Assembly: GCA_963932465.1 (NCBI GenBank)
Contig: OZ010798.1
Location: 16,848,981 to 16,912,980, forward strand
From: Maratus speciosus
Taxonomy: Eukaryota; Arthropoda; Arachnida; Araneae; Salticidae
Direction: 5' to 3'
Length of the DNA stretch: 64,000 nt
The translations under genes were made by a program, and so were the position numbers. Within the stretch, counting starts at the first letter, position 1. The number at the start of each line of letters is the position of its first letter. Shown piece by piece: positions 45,930 through 58,224 of this stretch. The notes beneath the pieces were generated by a model. That model made no database searches. It was not told the DNA's origin and saw nothing but the letters and a program-made list of their open reading frames with translations.

Positions 45930-46290
45930 TTTACTGCTTTTGAGTTTTTTACATTTTGTGATTGCTAGAAAGCGAGAATTGCTGAATTTTGAGAATTCTA
46001 TATCGCGAGAAATGATGAATTCGGCGATGTTTTTTTCGGAAAATGTGCGCGAAGCGCACATACAACGATTGCTGGTTGCCATTTTAGCGAATTTTGTTTT
46101 TTATGTGTATTTTTGCTTTAAAAGTTTTTATATTATGAGATTGCTAGAAAGCGAAAACTGCTGAATTTTGAGAATGCTACACCTCGAGAAGTGTTGAATG
46201 CAGTGATGTTTTTTTTTCGGAAAATGTGCGCGAAGCGCACATACAACGATTACTGGTTGCCATTTTAGCGAATTTTGTTTATTATTTACA
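45930..46290 (+). repeat. 180-bp tandem duplication with a CpG-rich palindrome
   Basis: Two copies, offset 179-181, share ATTGCTAGAAAGCGA, GCTGAATTTTGAGAA, GGTTGCCATTTTAGCGAA and the palindrome ATGTGCGC-GAA-GCGCACAT (46043-46061 and 46224-46242). Both copies contain short plus-strand frames, but no known protein. Confidence 0.85.
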
Positions 46291-46383
46291 TTTTATTTTC
46301 GTTAAGCCAAACATGCGTATAAACCGGTGCTTGGCGACATTTACTACTTGGCGGAAAAAGGGTTTTCACGCCAAGAAAATTCC

Positions 46384-46394
46384 AAGATGGCGGC
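46384..46394 (+). promoter_or_regulatory. YY1-like motif AAGATGGCGGC
   Basis: AAGATGGCGGC is the classical YY1-type element found near housekeeping transcription starts in animals. It is followed by GGGGGG. No downstream gene is identified, so function is unproven. Confidence 0.3.
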
Positions 46395-46480
46395 CGGGGG
46401 GAACTTATGACATCTGTTCCAATTTTTTATACAAGATAAATACAATAATTTATTTTTTCACAATAATGTATTTCATTTAG

Positions 46481-47491
46481 ATATTTTTGTAAACAGCATG
46501 CTTTCATTTACTTAAAAATAAGGGAAAAGAAACAAAAAAGAATTTGAACATATGTACCTACTTAAAGATTATTTGGTGAAAACATCTGGAAATTATTTCT
46601 TTTAAGAAATGAAAACACTTCAGCCAACTATTACATAGATGCAAGTTGATTTTATATAATTAAAAATTTTACACCAAAACATTAATTTTATTGATTTGTC
46701 TAATCTCATTTTATTTTTCAATTCAGATTAAAGAAGACAAAATGATGATTACATTTTTTCACCGTTAGTACTACATGTTTTATCTAGAAAAAAAAAAGTA
46801 CTGAATATTTCTAATTACATTAAAATATGATGATTAAATTAAGCTTGGTTTCAAGCATTTTTAAACTTTTTTGGTCAATTTAATATTTTTTCAAATATTT
46901 TGAATAACTTTAAATTGTCAATGCTAATAAATAATATATGTTTCCTAAATACTAACTTAATTACTATAAATTAAACATTTAAGATAAACTACAACACAAA
47001 CACACCGAAGCTAAACGTAGTCATCCATTACAAAATAAAAATAAACAAATATACCTAAAATACATTCTTTATCACTACAACTATTTGCTAAATTGCAAGC
47101 GAGTTATCGCCAATAAAGGTAACCCCTCACTCTGACTTCCAACTTAGCCGTCTTACGGCTCTTATGCACAGTTCCCTATTTTTCATTACTGCACATGACG
47201 GCTCTTTAATTTGATCAGTAATTGAACCGTATCGTACGGCGCAATAGACACGGCCTCAATTATAACTTTTTTTTTAGATGGGAAACTGTTTCAAAAGTTA
47301 ATTTTTATGTGGAATACTATCGCAATAAATATGTATCACAAGTTTTGCTAGCCATTTTAGGCTGAATCGGAGATTTGTCATAGGCAAAATTTACATTTAT
47401 CTTCTAACTTATCTAAAAGTTAAACTTAGACCAGAAATGTTTTTATTATTATTTTTGTAATACGAAAAAACAGAAACAATGTGCGATAAAA
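46481..47491. other. AT-rich spacer with GC-richer patch
   Basis: Mostly AT-rich with no gene. ~47095-47260 is more mixed and repeats CCGTCTTACGGCTC and GTATCGTACGGC-type words; its origin is unknown. Confidence 0.35.
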
Positions 47492-50413
47492 CTGATCAAA
47501 AGGGTAGCGGTTGTTGCCACACACGGGAACCACAAAATGGACGCATGCACATTTGAGCTCTGGTTTGTCGTCTGCTCGAAAGCATAGCTGACGTTGTCTC
47601 TGTTTATACATCAGTGTTTAGATCTGACAAAATTTTGAAAGTATTTATTTTAAATACTATTGATACGTGTTTTTAAATCCTTGATCACGGATTACATTGT
47701 GTACGCAGAAGTTTCTAGCGCAGTAAATCATTATTTTACTGCCAAAAAGCTCATCAGTTTAAGTCTAACTGTTGTTTTATTATTGAAGAAAGTAATGTGA
47801 GTTCATATATAATTATATTTCTCTTTTTATTTTATATGTATGCTTAAAATGTGTTTTTGTAAGCACTTATAATTGAAGTTTGATGTATATATTTTTTAAT
47901 TAATGCAGTACTGTGGTATCAGTTCAGTGGTGGTATCTAGAAAAAAGTGTTTAAAAAAAAAAAGAAAGTTTAGTATTGTTCTCAGTGTATAATCAGTAAG
48001 TGTAAGCCTGCTTTATATATTATGGAGAATAGAACTCATTTTCTGACATATTATAAAAGTGAATCAAAGACTAACTAACATCTTACAACCCCCCCCCCCC
48101 TTCTTTAAAAATTTAAATACTCTTTTTTAAGTATCTTATTTTTTGAGAATACTCTCTCTTTCCAGCTCTAGGTTGTGAGGTGGTCTTTCTGTGAGAGTAG
48201 TTCTCAATTTTTATATAAAACAAAAGTATTTATTTTTAAGCAGCAAAATTAAATATATTCAGTTTAAAAATGTATGTATATTTGTTTTAAACAATGAAAA
48301 TTATAGTACTCATTATAGTACTGGTTATTTAATTGTCTTACACATTTGATTAACTTCATTTTAATTTAGCAATTATAGATTGCTCTGTTTACTTTTATAA
48401 TTTCTTGTATATAAAACTTTTCTGATACTGGTATAAATGAAAATATTTACTGAAAAACAGAACATTTTAATACTGTTATTATCCAAACATGTACAATTAA
48501 AATAATTTTCCAAATCCCAAATGAACTTCAAATATTAACTTAATATGTATAAACTAATGCAGTTATTGAAGATGTCATCTTTCAGAGGTGAAGGAGCTGA
48601 GTCAAGAAGGACCATTTTTAGGTGCGTTCGTAATTATATAAATACGTAGCACCCATAGTCGTCGTTCAGTCCGTCCGTCTGTCCGCATGTAACAGAGCAA
48701 AAACTACCCAACCGAATGGTCTGAAATTTCAAATATATGATTGTTGCAAAATTTTGTCGAGCCCTTTCAAATTTTAGAAAAATCGGATGTATAGTTTAAT
48801 TACAGGGACAGTCAAAAGTTTTTCTTTACATTACGGCCAATGGGAAAAATTATTGCAAGTGGATTTTAATGATATTAGAGCCTTCCGAATGATCTGAAAT
48901 TTTAAAGATATAACTGTTGCAAAATTTTGTCGAGCCCTTTCAAATTTTAGAAAAATCGGATGTATAGTTTAATTACAGGGACAGTCAAAAGTTTTTCTTT
49001 ACATTACGGCCAATGGGAAAAATTATTGCAAGTGGATTTTAATGATATTAGAGCCTTCCGAATGATCTGAAATTTTAAAGATATAACTGTTGCAAAATTT
49101 TGTCGAGCCCTTTCAAATTTTAGAAAAATCGGATGTATAGTTTAATTACAGGGACAGTCAAAAGTTTTTCTTTACATTACGGCCAATGGGAAAAATTATT
49201 GCAAGTGGATTTTAATGATATTAGAGCCTTCCGAATGATCTGAAATTTTAAAGATATAACTGTTGCAAAATTTTGTCGAGCCCTTTCAAATTTTAGGAAA
49301 ATCGGATGTATGTTTAATTACAGGGACAGTCAAAAGTTTTTCTTTACATTACGGCCAATGGGAAAAATTATTGCAAGTGCATTTTAATGATATTACAGTC
49401 TTCCGAATGGTCTGAAATTTTAAAGATATAATTGTTGTAAAATTTTGTTGAGCTATTTCAAATTTTAGGAAAATCGGATGTATTGTTTGATTACAGGGAC
49501 AGTCAAAAGTGTTCCGTTACATTACGGGGAATGGGAAAAAAATGTTGGAAGTGCATTTTAATGATGTATCAGACTATGCGCTTTATGAAGTGCAAAAAAT
49601 TATACATTCAGTACAATATGGGGTGCAAAAAATAATTATAAAACTAGTTATAGTACGAACGCACCTCATTTGCCACGTTTGACGAGCAATTTCCACCTTG
49701 TTGATTTTGATGACAGCTGGGTACACTTGCGAGGCAGGATTTTCTTTTGATTTTCTGTCAGTGAGTGTAACTTGCTAGTTCATACTGGATGTTCTTCCAT
49801 ACCACAAGAATATATATCAAACTTGTTGTCAAAGTTGTACTTGCTGTTTCTAACACAACGTCCACACCACTCTGGCTGATGATCTGGTTTCATTTACAAT
49901 TTGTTAATATTAAGTTCATTTGGGGTTTGAAAGTTATTTTATCTGTGCACTTTTGGATAACAGTTCTATTAAAAAGTTCTTTATTTTTATTTAGTGTATT
50001 TTTATTAAAATGCAATAAGAATTCTAAAATTTGTAGCAATTAAATTAAAATGGATTCATATGAGTTTAATATTTTCAATGTTTAATAAAGGAATAAAGCA
50101 CATGTTGTGAATACCATAAGAAAGTATTTTTTTATCTTCTCTAACTATCACTAAATAGCAAATTTTATGTATGAAGTTAGTCTCCCTACATTAAAAGTTT
50201 TATTAATCACCCCCCCCCCCCCCCCCGCCTCCATTTTTTAATCCTCATTCATGTTTTATTACAGCAAGTGCAAACATCAATTTTAGTATTGTTGCTGTTT
50301 AACCCCTTGATGGGCAGTGATGGCATCAACTAATTTTAATCCCCTAATTGTCACATTGTCATTTGATTCTGGACTTTTTGATAGCGTTGTCGTTTTTGAT
50401 CCAACCAAAATAT
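47492..50413 (+). repeat. Left arm of a large inverted duplication
   Basis: Matches 53072-54897 in inverted orientation from TGATCA at the outer edge to GATCCAACCAAAATAT at the inner edge. It is longer only because a 1.05-kb TIR element (48620-49666) sits in it. An 84-codon frame at 49789-50043 is encoded in exactly the same form in the right arm (53695-53441). AATAAA words at 50084 and 50092 are mirrored at 53391 and 53383, so each arm may hold a transcription unit ending towards the centre. I recognise no protein. Confidence 0.9.
48620..49666. mobile_element. 1.05-kb TIR element made of 173-bp tandem repeats
   Basis: AGGTGCGTTCGTA at the left and TACGAACGCACCT at the right are perfect 13-bp inverted ends. 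The other arm of the duplication lacks the insert, reading straight across, which dates it after the duplication. Possible short duplication CATTT. Inside are five copies of a 173-bp unit (GTCGAGCCCTTTCAAATTTT at 48756, 48929, 49102, 49275; diverged at 49447). The middle copies are nearly identical. No transposase. Confidence 0.88.
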
Positions 50414-53071
50414 TCTCTTTTTATTTGTAATTTGTTCTTTACATTAAATTTTTTTCTTTTTATTTGTAACTTGCTCTTTTCATATTTTTATGAAAATACA
50501 AAGTTGTTATTAAAATCATTAAATAATCTGAAATTGTAGCGAAAGTAGTTTTTGTATATTAGAGAGAACATATAATTTATTGCAGGGAGGTCCAATCCTC
50601 TCAATATGAAAAATATAAATTTTAATTATATTTAACAGTCATATTTTAATTATATTTAACAATCATACAAAATTGATATTTTAGCCTTACTTAATTTATT
50701 TAACTATCAGAAAAACAGAATTCCTGTACTGAAAATTAAATAAATACCTGAATTCAGGTATATTACCTGAACACAATCACCCCTGATGATTATTAAAATG
50801 TTTAATTCCGAAATATGTCAATGTTTGGCATTACTATTCTTTTTTCATATGTGTATGCGCATATATGATCCGCTGTTCAAAAAACCAGGTGTGAAATATG
50901 TTTGAAATGATAATTGTGTTTGTGTCAGCTGATTGGAACTTCCCTATAACTCTATCTCAAGAACTAATGTATGGATGTTCATCAAACTTCAGATTCAATT
51001 AGTCCTTGATATTAAATGGTGCTGATTACGTTTTGGTGTAGATTGCCCAACAGGTGGCGCTGCTATGCTGCATTTTTCAAGATTTTCATAATAGCTGTAT
51101 CCTAAAAACAAATAAACTGATTTTCATCAAACTTCAGATTCAGTTAGACATTGACATAAGTTAGGCAATTTACACCAAAACCTAATCAGCAACACAGGTG
51201 GCACTGCTATGCTGCATTTTGCAAGATTTACATGATTGTAGCAATAGTCATATCTCAAGAACTAATGCACAGAATTTCATATATTCAGAATTTCACATGT
51301 TATGATGGGCATAGATTGCCATTTAATTTTGGCACACTAGTGAATTTTAAAGTATTAACGTGTATGAAATAGAAGAAAGTTTAGGGATGGGTACATTCGA
51401 TTATTTGTTATTTTAAAATTTTCCAAATTTCTCTGCCCCACCCCCTTTCCTGGCCATTTGAATGTTTAAAACTTGTACTTAAAAAATGAAAGCCTTAAAA
51501 AAAATGCATAATATCATTAGTTTATTTAATTATATATATTAATTTAATTATATTTATTAGTTTATTTAATTTGTAGGTCGTTAACAGCATTCAAAATCCT
51601 TGGCAGAGACCATTAAAAATTCAATCGGACCACTAATTTGAAAAATTGAGTGGTCCGCAGGTAAACCCCCCCCCCCCCCCTTCTCTGACAAGTAAATCAA
51701 ACAATTTTATTTTATTAAAATAATAATAATATTATTAAAATTGCATTAAATCTTACAGCCAGTTTAAATAAATAATTGGAAATAAAATATCTAATTAATA
51801 ATTTTACAATTTTTGTTTATGTAGTTTATTTAATTTTAGAAAATTATAATCTTACATTTTACTATGCTGAAAATTTTGGATAACTGCAAAGGAAGTTTGT
51901 TTTATATTCTATGAGGTAGAGTGGGGGATCACTCAAAGGATTAAGGGGAGTCTTAACTCACTTGAAAATACCCACTGTAATGTTGGACAGATTGTTTTCG
52001 AATTTCTCATTTAAATTTGAATATTTTTAATTTTTTTTGTACCTTTATTGAAAAAATCTGCAACCGAAATCGAAAGAGTAAAAAACAGTCATATTAAAGG
52101 TCAAGCTCAGTTCTCCTATGCAAAAAAAAATCATTTAAAAATATTCAAATTTAACCGAGAAATTCAAAAACAATCTGCCCATTGGTTTAACATTAGGTAG
52201 CAGGCGTTTCAAGGGAGTGAAGAATCCCCTTATAGGGACATAGTAGAATCTTATGTAGTCGGCCAGTGATGATGACTGTGGACCAGTGACTTTCCTTTTT
52301 TATCAATTCTACTGCTGCTTCAATTTTTTTGTTTTGGGTCAATGAAAGTCCTTGATTTTTAATTTAAAGATTTGTGTAGAATTTCCGTTTTCTATATTTT
52401 TGGATTTTTTAGTAAAAAATCTCATGTAGAATATCAATAAAACCTATTGTTTACAATTTTAAAGAACTATTTAAACAAAAATTCTGCACCATTCAATGGT
52501 AACAATGAATAAATAAAAAAATAAAATTGGTAAGTAATTGGAATATTATTTCAATAACAATCTTTAACTGTTGATATTTGTCACACATTTGGTCATGTTT
52601 ACAAGGTAAATTTAATGATGTGTGAAATGTGATCCATATCCATATAATGCAAAATTTTTACACTGGCTGCAAAAACGTTATATTTATAACCAATAAAAAT
52701 TTCAGAGTTTGGACAACAAGATTTGTTTATTTTATTTTAAATTATGAAACAACCAAACATGAAAAAACAATTATAATCAACAAACCTTTCAAAAAGAATG
52801 GACAACAAGGACTATTTATTTATTTATTATGAAACAATCAAACATGAAAAAACAAACCAATAAAAATTTCAAAAAGTTTGGACACCAAGAACAATTATTT
52901 ACTTTTTAATAATGAAATGAAACAATTAATTATGAATATTAATGAATAATTAATTATGAAAGAACAAGAAAATGTCATCAACAACTTTTCACGATTTTTT
53001 TACAGAAAAATATAAATTCAGACAAAATGGAGTTAAATATATAAAATTTAGGGTGTAAAAAAACTATGATT
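50414..53071. other. Central spacer of the inverted duplication
   Basis: No gene. It contains ~50935-51310, two to three imperfect ~150-bp repeats (CTCAAGAACTAATG, TTCATCAAACTTCAGATTCA, CAGGTGGC.CTGCTATGCTGC); ~51938-52240, an imperfect inverted repeat (CAGATTGTTTTCGAATTTCTC mirrored near 52150); and ~52690-52930, three ~95-bp direct repeats (GTTTGGACAACAAG). The remainder is AT-rich. Confidence 0.6.
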
Positions 53072-54897
53072 ATATTTTGGTTGGATCAAAAATGACAACG
53101 CTATCAAAAAATCCAAAATCAAGTGACAATGTGACAATTAGGGGATTAAAATTAGTTGATGCCATCACTGCCCATCAAGGAGTTAAACAGCAACAATACT
53201 AAAATTGATGTTTTCACTTGCTATAATAAAACATGAATGAGGATTTAAAAATGGGGGGGTGGGGGATTAATAAAACTTTTAATGTAGGGAGACTAACTTC
53301 ATACATAAAATTTGCTATTTAGTAATAGTTAGAAAAGATTAAAAAAAAAAAAATACTTTTTTATGGTATTCACAACATGTGTTTTATTCCTTTATTAAAC
53401 ATTCAAAATATTAAACTCATATGAATCACTTCATTTAAATTTAGTTGCTACAAATTTTAGAATTCTTATTGCATTTTAATAAAAATACACTAAATAAAAA
53501 TAAAGAACTTTTTAATAGAACTGTTATCCAAAAGTGCACAGATAAAATAACTTTCAAACCCCAAATGAACTTAATATTAACAAACTGTAAATGAAACCAG
53601 ATCATCAGCCAGAGTGGTGTGGACGTTGTGTTAGAAACAGCAAGTACGACTTTGACAACAAGTTTGATATATATTCTTGTGGTATGGAAGAACATCCAGT
53701 ATGAACTAGCAAGTTACACTCACTGACAGAAAATCAAAAGAAAATCCTGCCTCGCAAGTGTACCCAGCTGTCATCAAAATCCAAAATGGTCCTTCTTGAC
53801 TCAGCCCCTTCACCTCCGGAAGATGACATCTTCAATAACTGCATTAGTTTATACATATTAAGTTAATATTTGAAGTTCATTTGGGATTTGGAAAGTTATT
53901 TAAATTGTACATGTTTGGATAATAACAGTATTAAAATGTTCTGTTTTTCAGTAAATATTTTCATTTATACCAGTATCAGAAAAGTTTTATATACAAGATA
54001 TTATAAAAGTAAACAGAGCAATCTATAATTGCTAAATTAAAATGAAGTTAATCAAATGTGTACGACAATTAAATAACCAGTACTATAATGAGTACTATCA
54101 TTTTCATTGTTTAAAACAAATATACATACATTTTTAAACTGAATATATTTAATTTTGCTGTTTAAAAATAAATATTTTTGTTTCATATAAAAATTGATAA
54201 CTACTCTCACAGAAAGACCACCTCACAACCTAGAGCTGGAAAGAGAGAGTATTCTCAAAAAATAAGATACTTGAAAAAGAGTATTTAAATTTTTAAAGAA
54301 GGGGGGGGGGGGATTGTAAGATATTAGTTAGTCTTTGATTCACTTTTATAATATCTCAGAAAATGAGTTATATTCTCCATAATATATAAAGCAGGCTTAC
54401 ACTTACTGATTATACACTGAGAACAGTACTAAACTTTCTTTTTTTTTTTAAACACTTTTTTCTAGATACCACCACTGAGCTGATACCACAGTACTGCATT
54501 AATTAAAAATATATATACATCAAACTTCAATTATAAGTGCTTACAAAAACACATTTTAAACATACTTATAAAATAAAAAGAGAAATATAATTATATATGA
54601 ACTCACATTACTTTCTTCAATAATACAACTTAAACTGATAAGCTTTTTGGCAGTAAAATAATGATTTACTGCGCTAGAAATTTCTCCGTACACGATGTAA
54701 TCCGTGATCAAGGATTTAAAAACACGTATCAATAATATTTAAAATAAATACTTTCAAAATTTTGTCAGATCTAAACACTGATGTATAAACAGAGACAACG
54801 TCAGCTATGTTTTCGAGCAGACGACAAACCAGAGCTCAAATGCGCATGCGCCCATTTTGTGGCTCCCGTGTACGGCAACAACCGCTCCCCTGATCAA
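53072..54897 (-). repeat. Right arm of a large inverted duplication
   Basis: Inverted copy of 47492-50413 without the TIR insert. Read on the minus strand from the outer edge it has a mixed-GC start with TGCGCATGCGC (an NRF1-like word; the left arm has a damaged version), then AT-rich sequence, a 31-codon frame from ATG at 53827 (MSSSGGEGAESRRTILDFDD and on) and AATAAA words near 53391 and 53383. The layout resembles a gene or pseudogene with promoter and poly(A) signal, but I recognise no product. Confidence 0.9.
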
Positions 54898-55310
54898 CAG
54901 TGATTCCGATTAACAGTCACAATTAAGCTATAAAATGGTAAACAAATCAGATTTCCCAACCACGTGATCACTTTACCCAACAAAAGTTTTCAGGTAATGT
55001 GGGTTCCCCGAAATCCGGGTAATCTCCGGCTCTGAACGCTGCGGGAAACGCGGAAAAAGTCACGTGATTCCGGCTCTGAACGCTTCGGGTTCCCCACGGG
55101 GAAACCTGGGGAACCGAGAGTGCGGTCCATGAACGCACTCTATGTTTGTTACTCTAGAAATGAGTTAAGCATTTGTTTTGTTTTTTTGTATTTTTTAAAC
55201 GATTTTAATTATTAGTTACCTATTATTATAGGAAAACTGAGTGCTACTTTCATTTTCCAAGCACAAGGCCCCGTAACCATCGGGCAAACACCCCAGGCAG
55301 CACAGCAGGC
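54898..55310. other. GC-richer spacer with short direct repeats
   Basis: CCGGCTCTGAACGCT occurs at ~55026 and ~55068, and GGTTCCCC-type words repeat nearby. No coding potential recognised. Confidence 0.4.
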
Positions 55311-55605
55311 CCGTAGCCAGGTGGGAGCACTGGGAGTGCATAAAATAATTAAGCAGTCACAGGCCTTTACAACGATATGTCACATGAGGGGTGACGGCAA
55401 AATTTAGAAAAGGGGCCTCCCGCAGGAGGGACACCAAAGATGCATAACATGAATAAGCGGCCACAGGCCTTACCAACAATATGTTACATGACGGATGTTG
55501 GCAAAATTTTGAAAAGTGCCCACCAGGTGTGGAAGTGGGGGGGAGAATCACCAGAAGTGCATAACTTGAATAAGTGGTCACGATATATCACATGAGGGTT
55601 CTCGG
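55311..55605. repeat. Three ~105-bp tandem repeats
   Basis: Units share AGTGCATAA, GAATAAG(C/T)GG(C/T)CAC, ATATGT(C/T)ACATGA(G/C)GG and GGCAAAATTT. ~55306 (CCCGTAGCCAGGTGGGAGC) resembles a hAT MITE end. No protein. Confidence 0.75.
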
Positions 55606-55969
55606 CCAAAGTGCGCTGCGGGGTCCTGATTATATAATTATTTCATTTGTCTAATTAAATCCACTGTTGCAAATAAAATGTTATATTTCATTTTTTTATC
55701 ACCCTTATTCACACCTTGTTCAATAACAAAGAGCAAATAAATATTCATCAACACCGCTGAAATCTAAATATCATAATAAAATGAAAGCCATGGTGTCTGT
55801 AGCATACAACGCATATGCTTCGAGATTCAGCATACACTGTCAATACTGTAAAAAAAATATATATATCATATGCTGTCAATGATCGCATCGTAAACTGCAT
55901 GTATGATATTTATCACCCATCATATAAATGCCGAAACGAAATCACATACCATTAATATCATAAACACCG
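55606..55969. other. AT-rich spacer
   Basis: No feature recognised beyond a short TA run near 55855. Confidence 0.4.
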
Positions 55970-56170
55970 ACCCCCCGAGGAGCCGGTATTTAATATCACA
56001 GTTTAGGCTGGGAGAAGTCGCACCATTAATATAAAGAATACCGAAACCGGAGAATCAGTATTATTAATATCATGGTTTAGACTGGGAGAAGTCACTCCGC
56101 TGGTATCATGTTAACCGGAACCTACGATTCAGTATTTAATATCAGGGTTTAGACTGGGAGAATCTAGAGT
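55970..56170. repeat. Three ~75-bp tandem repeats
   Basis: Units share TTTAATATCA, GGTTTAGACTGGGAGAA and a CCGGAA/CCGAAACCGG word. Confidence 0.75.
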
Positions 56171-58224
56171 ACTTGAAGCCTAAGAAGTGCTGCTTAATGT
56201 TGCGGTTTAAGAAAGAACTATGATAATTGTGGCTTTTACACCACGATTATGGTATCCATGATGTACCGTTGTGTATAGGGTTTTTTAATATCGTTATCAT
56301 GATTTGCATATTATATCAATATATCACCCAGCTCTAATGGCAAGGCGGGAAAAAAGAAAGAATTCTCTATGCTGCTCAGCGAGAAAGAAATAAAGCATAG
56401 AACATTCTTCATGGAAGTTTTTCATTTAACAGAAAAACGAGGGAATCGCTTGTCAATTATACTTGCCGGTCAGTACCATAGAGACATGAGGAGAGATTGA
56501 CCTTAAAAAATGTTAGTAATTCTTCCTACGCAGGAAGGGATTTCCACGATAAAAGGCATAGACATGGTATATTTAGAATGGAAGTATAAAAATAGGTCTA
56601 AGAGAACAGTTCTTTTTTTTTTCTTATTCATTTGCAATCTTTATTGTAGATTAAAACCCCTTGGGTACAAACAACCACTACACATGCCACTTAAGGTGCT
56701 CAGAATCCTTCATTATTCCCACCAGTTATTCTTTAATTGTAAAGTTTACCTTATTTAATCACAGCATTTTTGTGATTCAGTTACGTAAAATTTCCTGTTT
56801 TGAATAACCGGTGGTAAAAAATTAAAAAGTAAGCAAAAATCTCTTGTCGTGAAGGTGTTAATATTTTTATTTATTTATCCGATTTAATGCATTTGATTCA
56901 GTTTTCCTTTTGGATTTTATGGCTCGAGACATTTTATCCAAACTTCATATATATATATATATACTAGGGGGCTCTGCCCTCTACAAGTTACACTTGCCAA
57001 CCCCCGCTCAGACACTGCAGAATCTAAAAACACGCTAATCTGATCAGCTTTAAAAAGAGTAGAGAAGATTGAATTATAAATAAAAAACAAGTAATTGATC
57101 TCTCTGTAAACTAGTTTCCATTCATTTCCCTTTGATTGAGAAATTTTAAGGCCAATTCAGCTGTTGTTATTACATCCAATGTCTATTTTCGTGTTTAATT
57201 AAATAAGGTCATTTAACATTTGAAAATAAACTTTAATAAAAGAAATTCAGTGAACAGAGTCTTTGCCATCCCAGTATTTTTTAACAATGTTATGAAAAGA
57301 CTAACAAAATACAATACAGACATTTTAAATAATTTTCAATAAAGTTTTAATTTTCTTTTTAACATTCACATGAAAATACTTTTGTTAAAATGAAATATTA
57401 TTATCTGTGGAAGTTTTCTTTCACTTTTAATATTCACATGTAAATAAATTTTTAATCATAAGGAAATATTATTCTTTGCACTGTTTTAACAAATGGCAAC
57501 AATTTAAAATAATAACCTTTTCTAAAATATTTAAAAAAATTATCATGAAATGATTAAAATAAATAAGAAATTATTATTTATTTTTTTATTATTATTATTT
57601 AATGAATTATTTTTTTCAACTTTCCTGGTAAACATAATTTAATCACTATATTTTCTTAACATTTTTGACATACGGCTCATTACGGATAATTTGTGTCAAT
57701 TTCATTGCCAAACATTCCATATTTTATGAGAAATAGCTGTGAAACGTAATCAGTCGTTTTATAAAATTGTTTCATTAAGATTTTATATATATCGGGTAGA
57801 TATAGTCAAACTTTTTTGTAATTGTAAACCATACACATTTTTGTATCAAAATCTTCATTTGGCACCGCCTTCGCCTTTCGTTTTGGCACCCAGAGCACAT
57901 GTCCCCTCTGAGTTTTGACCCTGTCTGAACCCGGCAAAAAATGTTTGACTCAAACTTGACACACTTTAACCCATACCCAGAGTGAAAGAAAATTAATTCA
58001 TATTTTAATGCAATTTTGGAAAATTAGCCTACAATAACATCTCTAATCTCAATTTTAGTTTTTAGGCAAAAAAGGAACATATTTATACTCACTAATATTC
58101 AAATAAATAGTTTTTAATCAGAAAAAAATATCCTGAACCTTCTTATGACAAATCTGGTCAACTTGAATCCGACACAAAAAAGTCAAAACCCAACCCAAAA
58201 TTAAAACTAGCCAAATGTCTAATA
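56171..58224. other. AT-rich spacer with transposon scraps
   Basis: No gene. AGGGGGCTCTGCCCTC (~56966) next to a TA microsatellite has the look of a dispersed-repeat end. ~57850-57960 is a degraded inverted relative of the hAT MITE 25031-25723 (CTTCATTTGGCACC, TTTTGGCACCCAGAGCACATG). Confidence 0.45.

Noticed and set aside
49789..50043. 84-codon frame repeated in both duplication arms as a conserved protein
   Set aside because: Identity follows from the DNA duplication itself. There is no known domain, so conservation in this sense is not evidence of coding.
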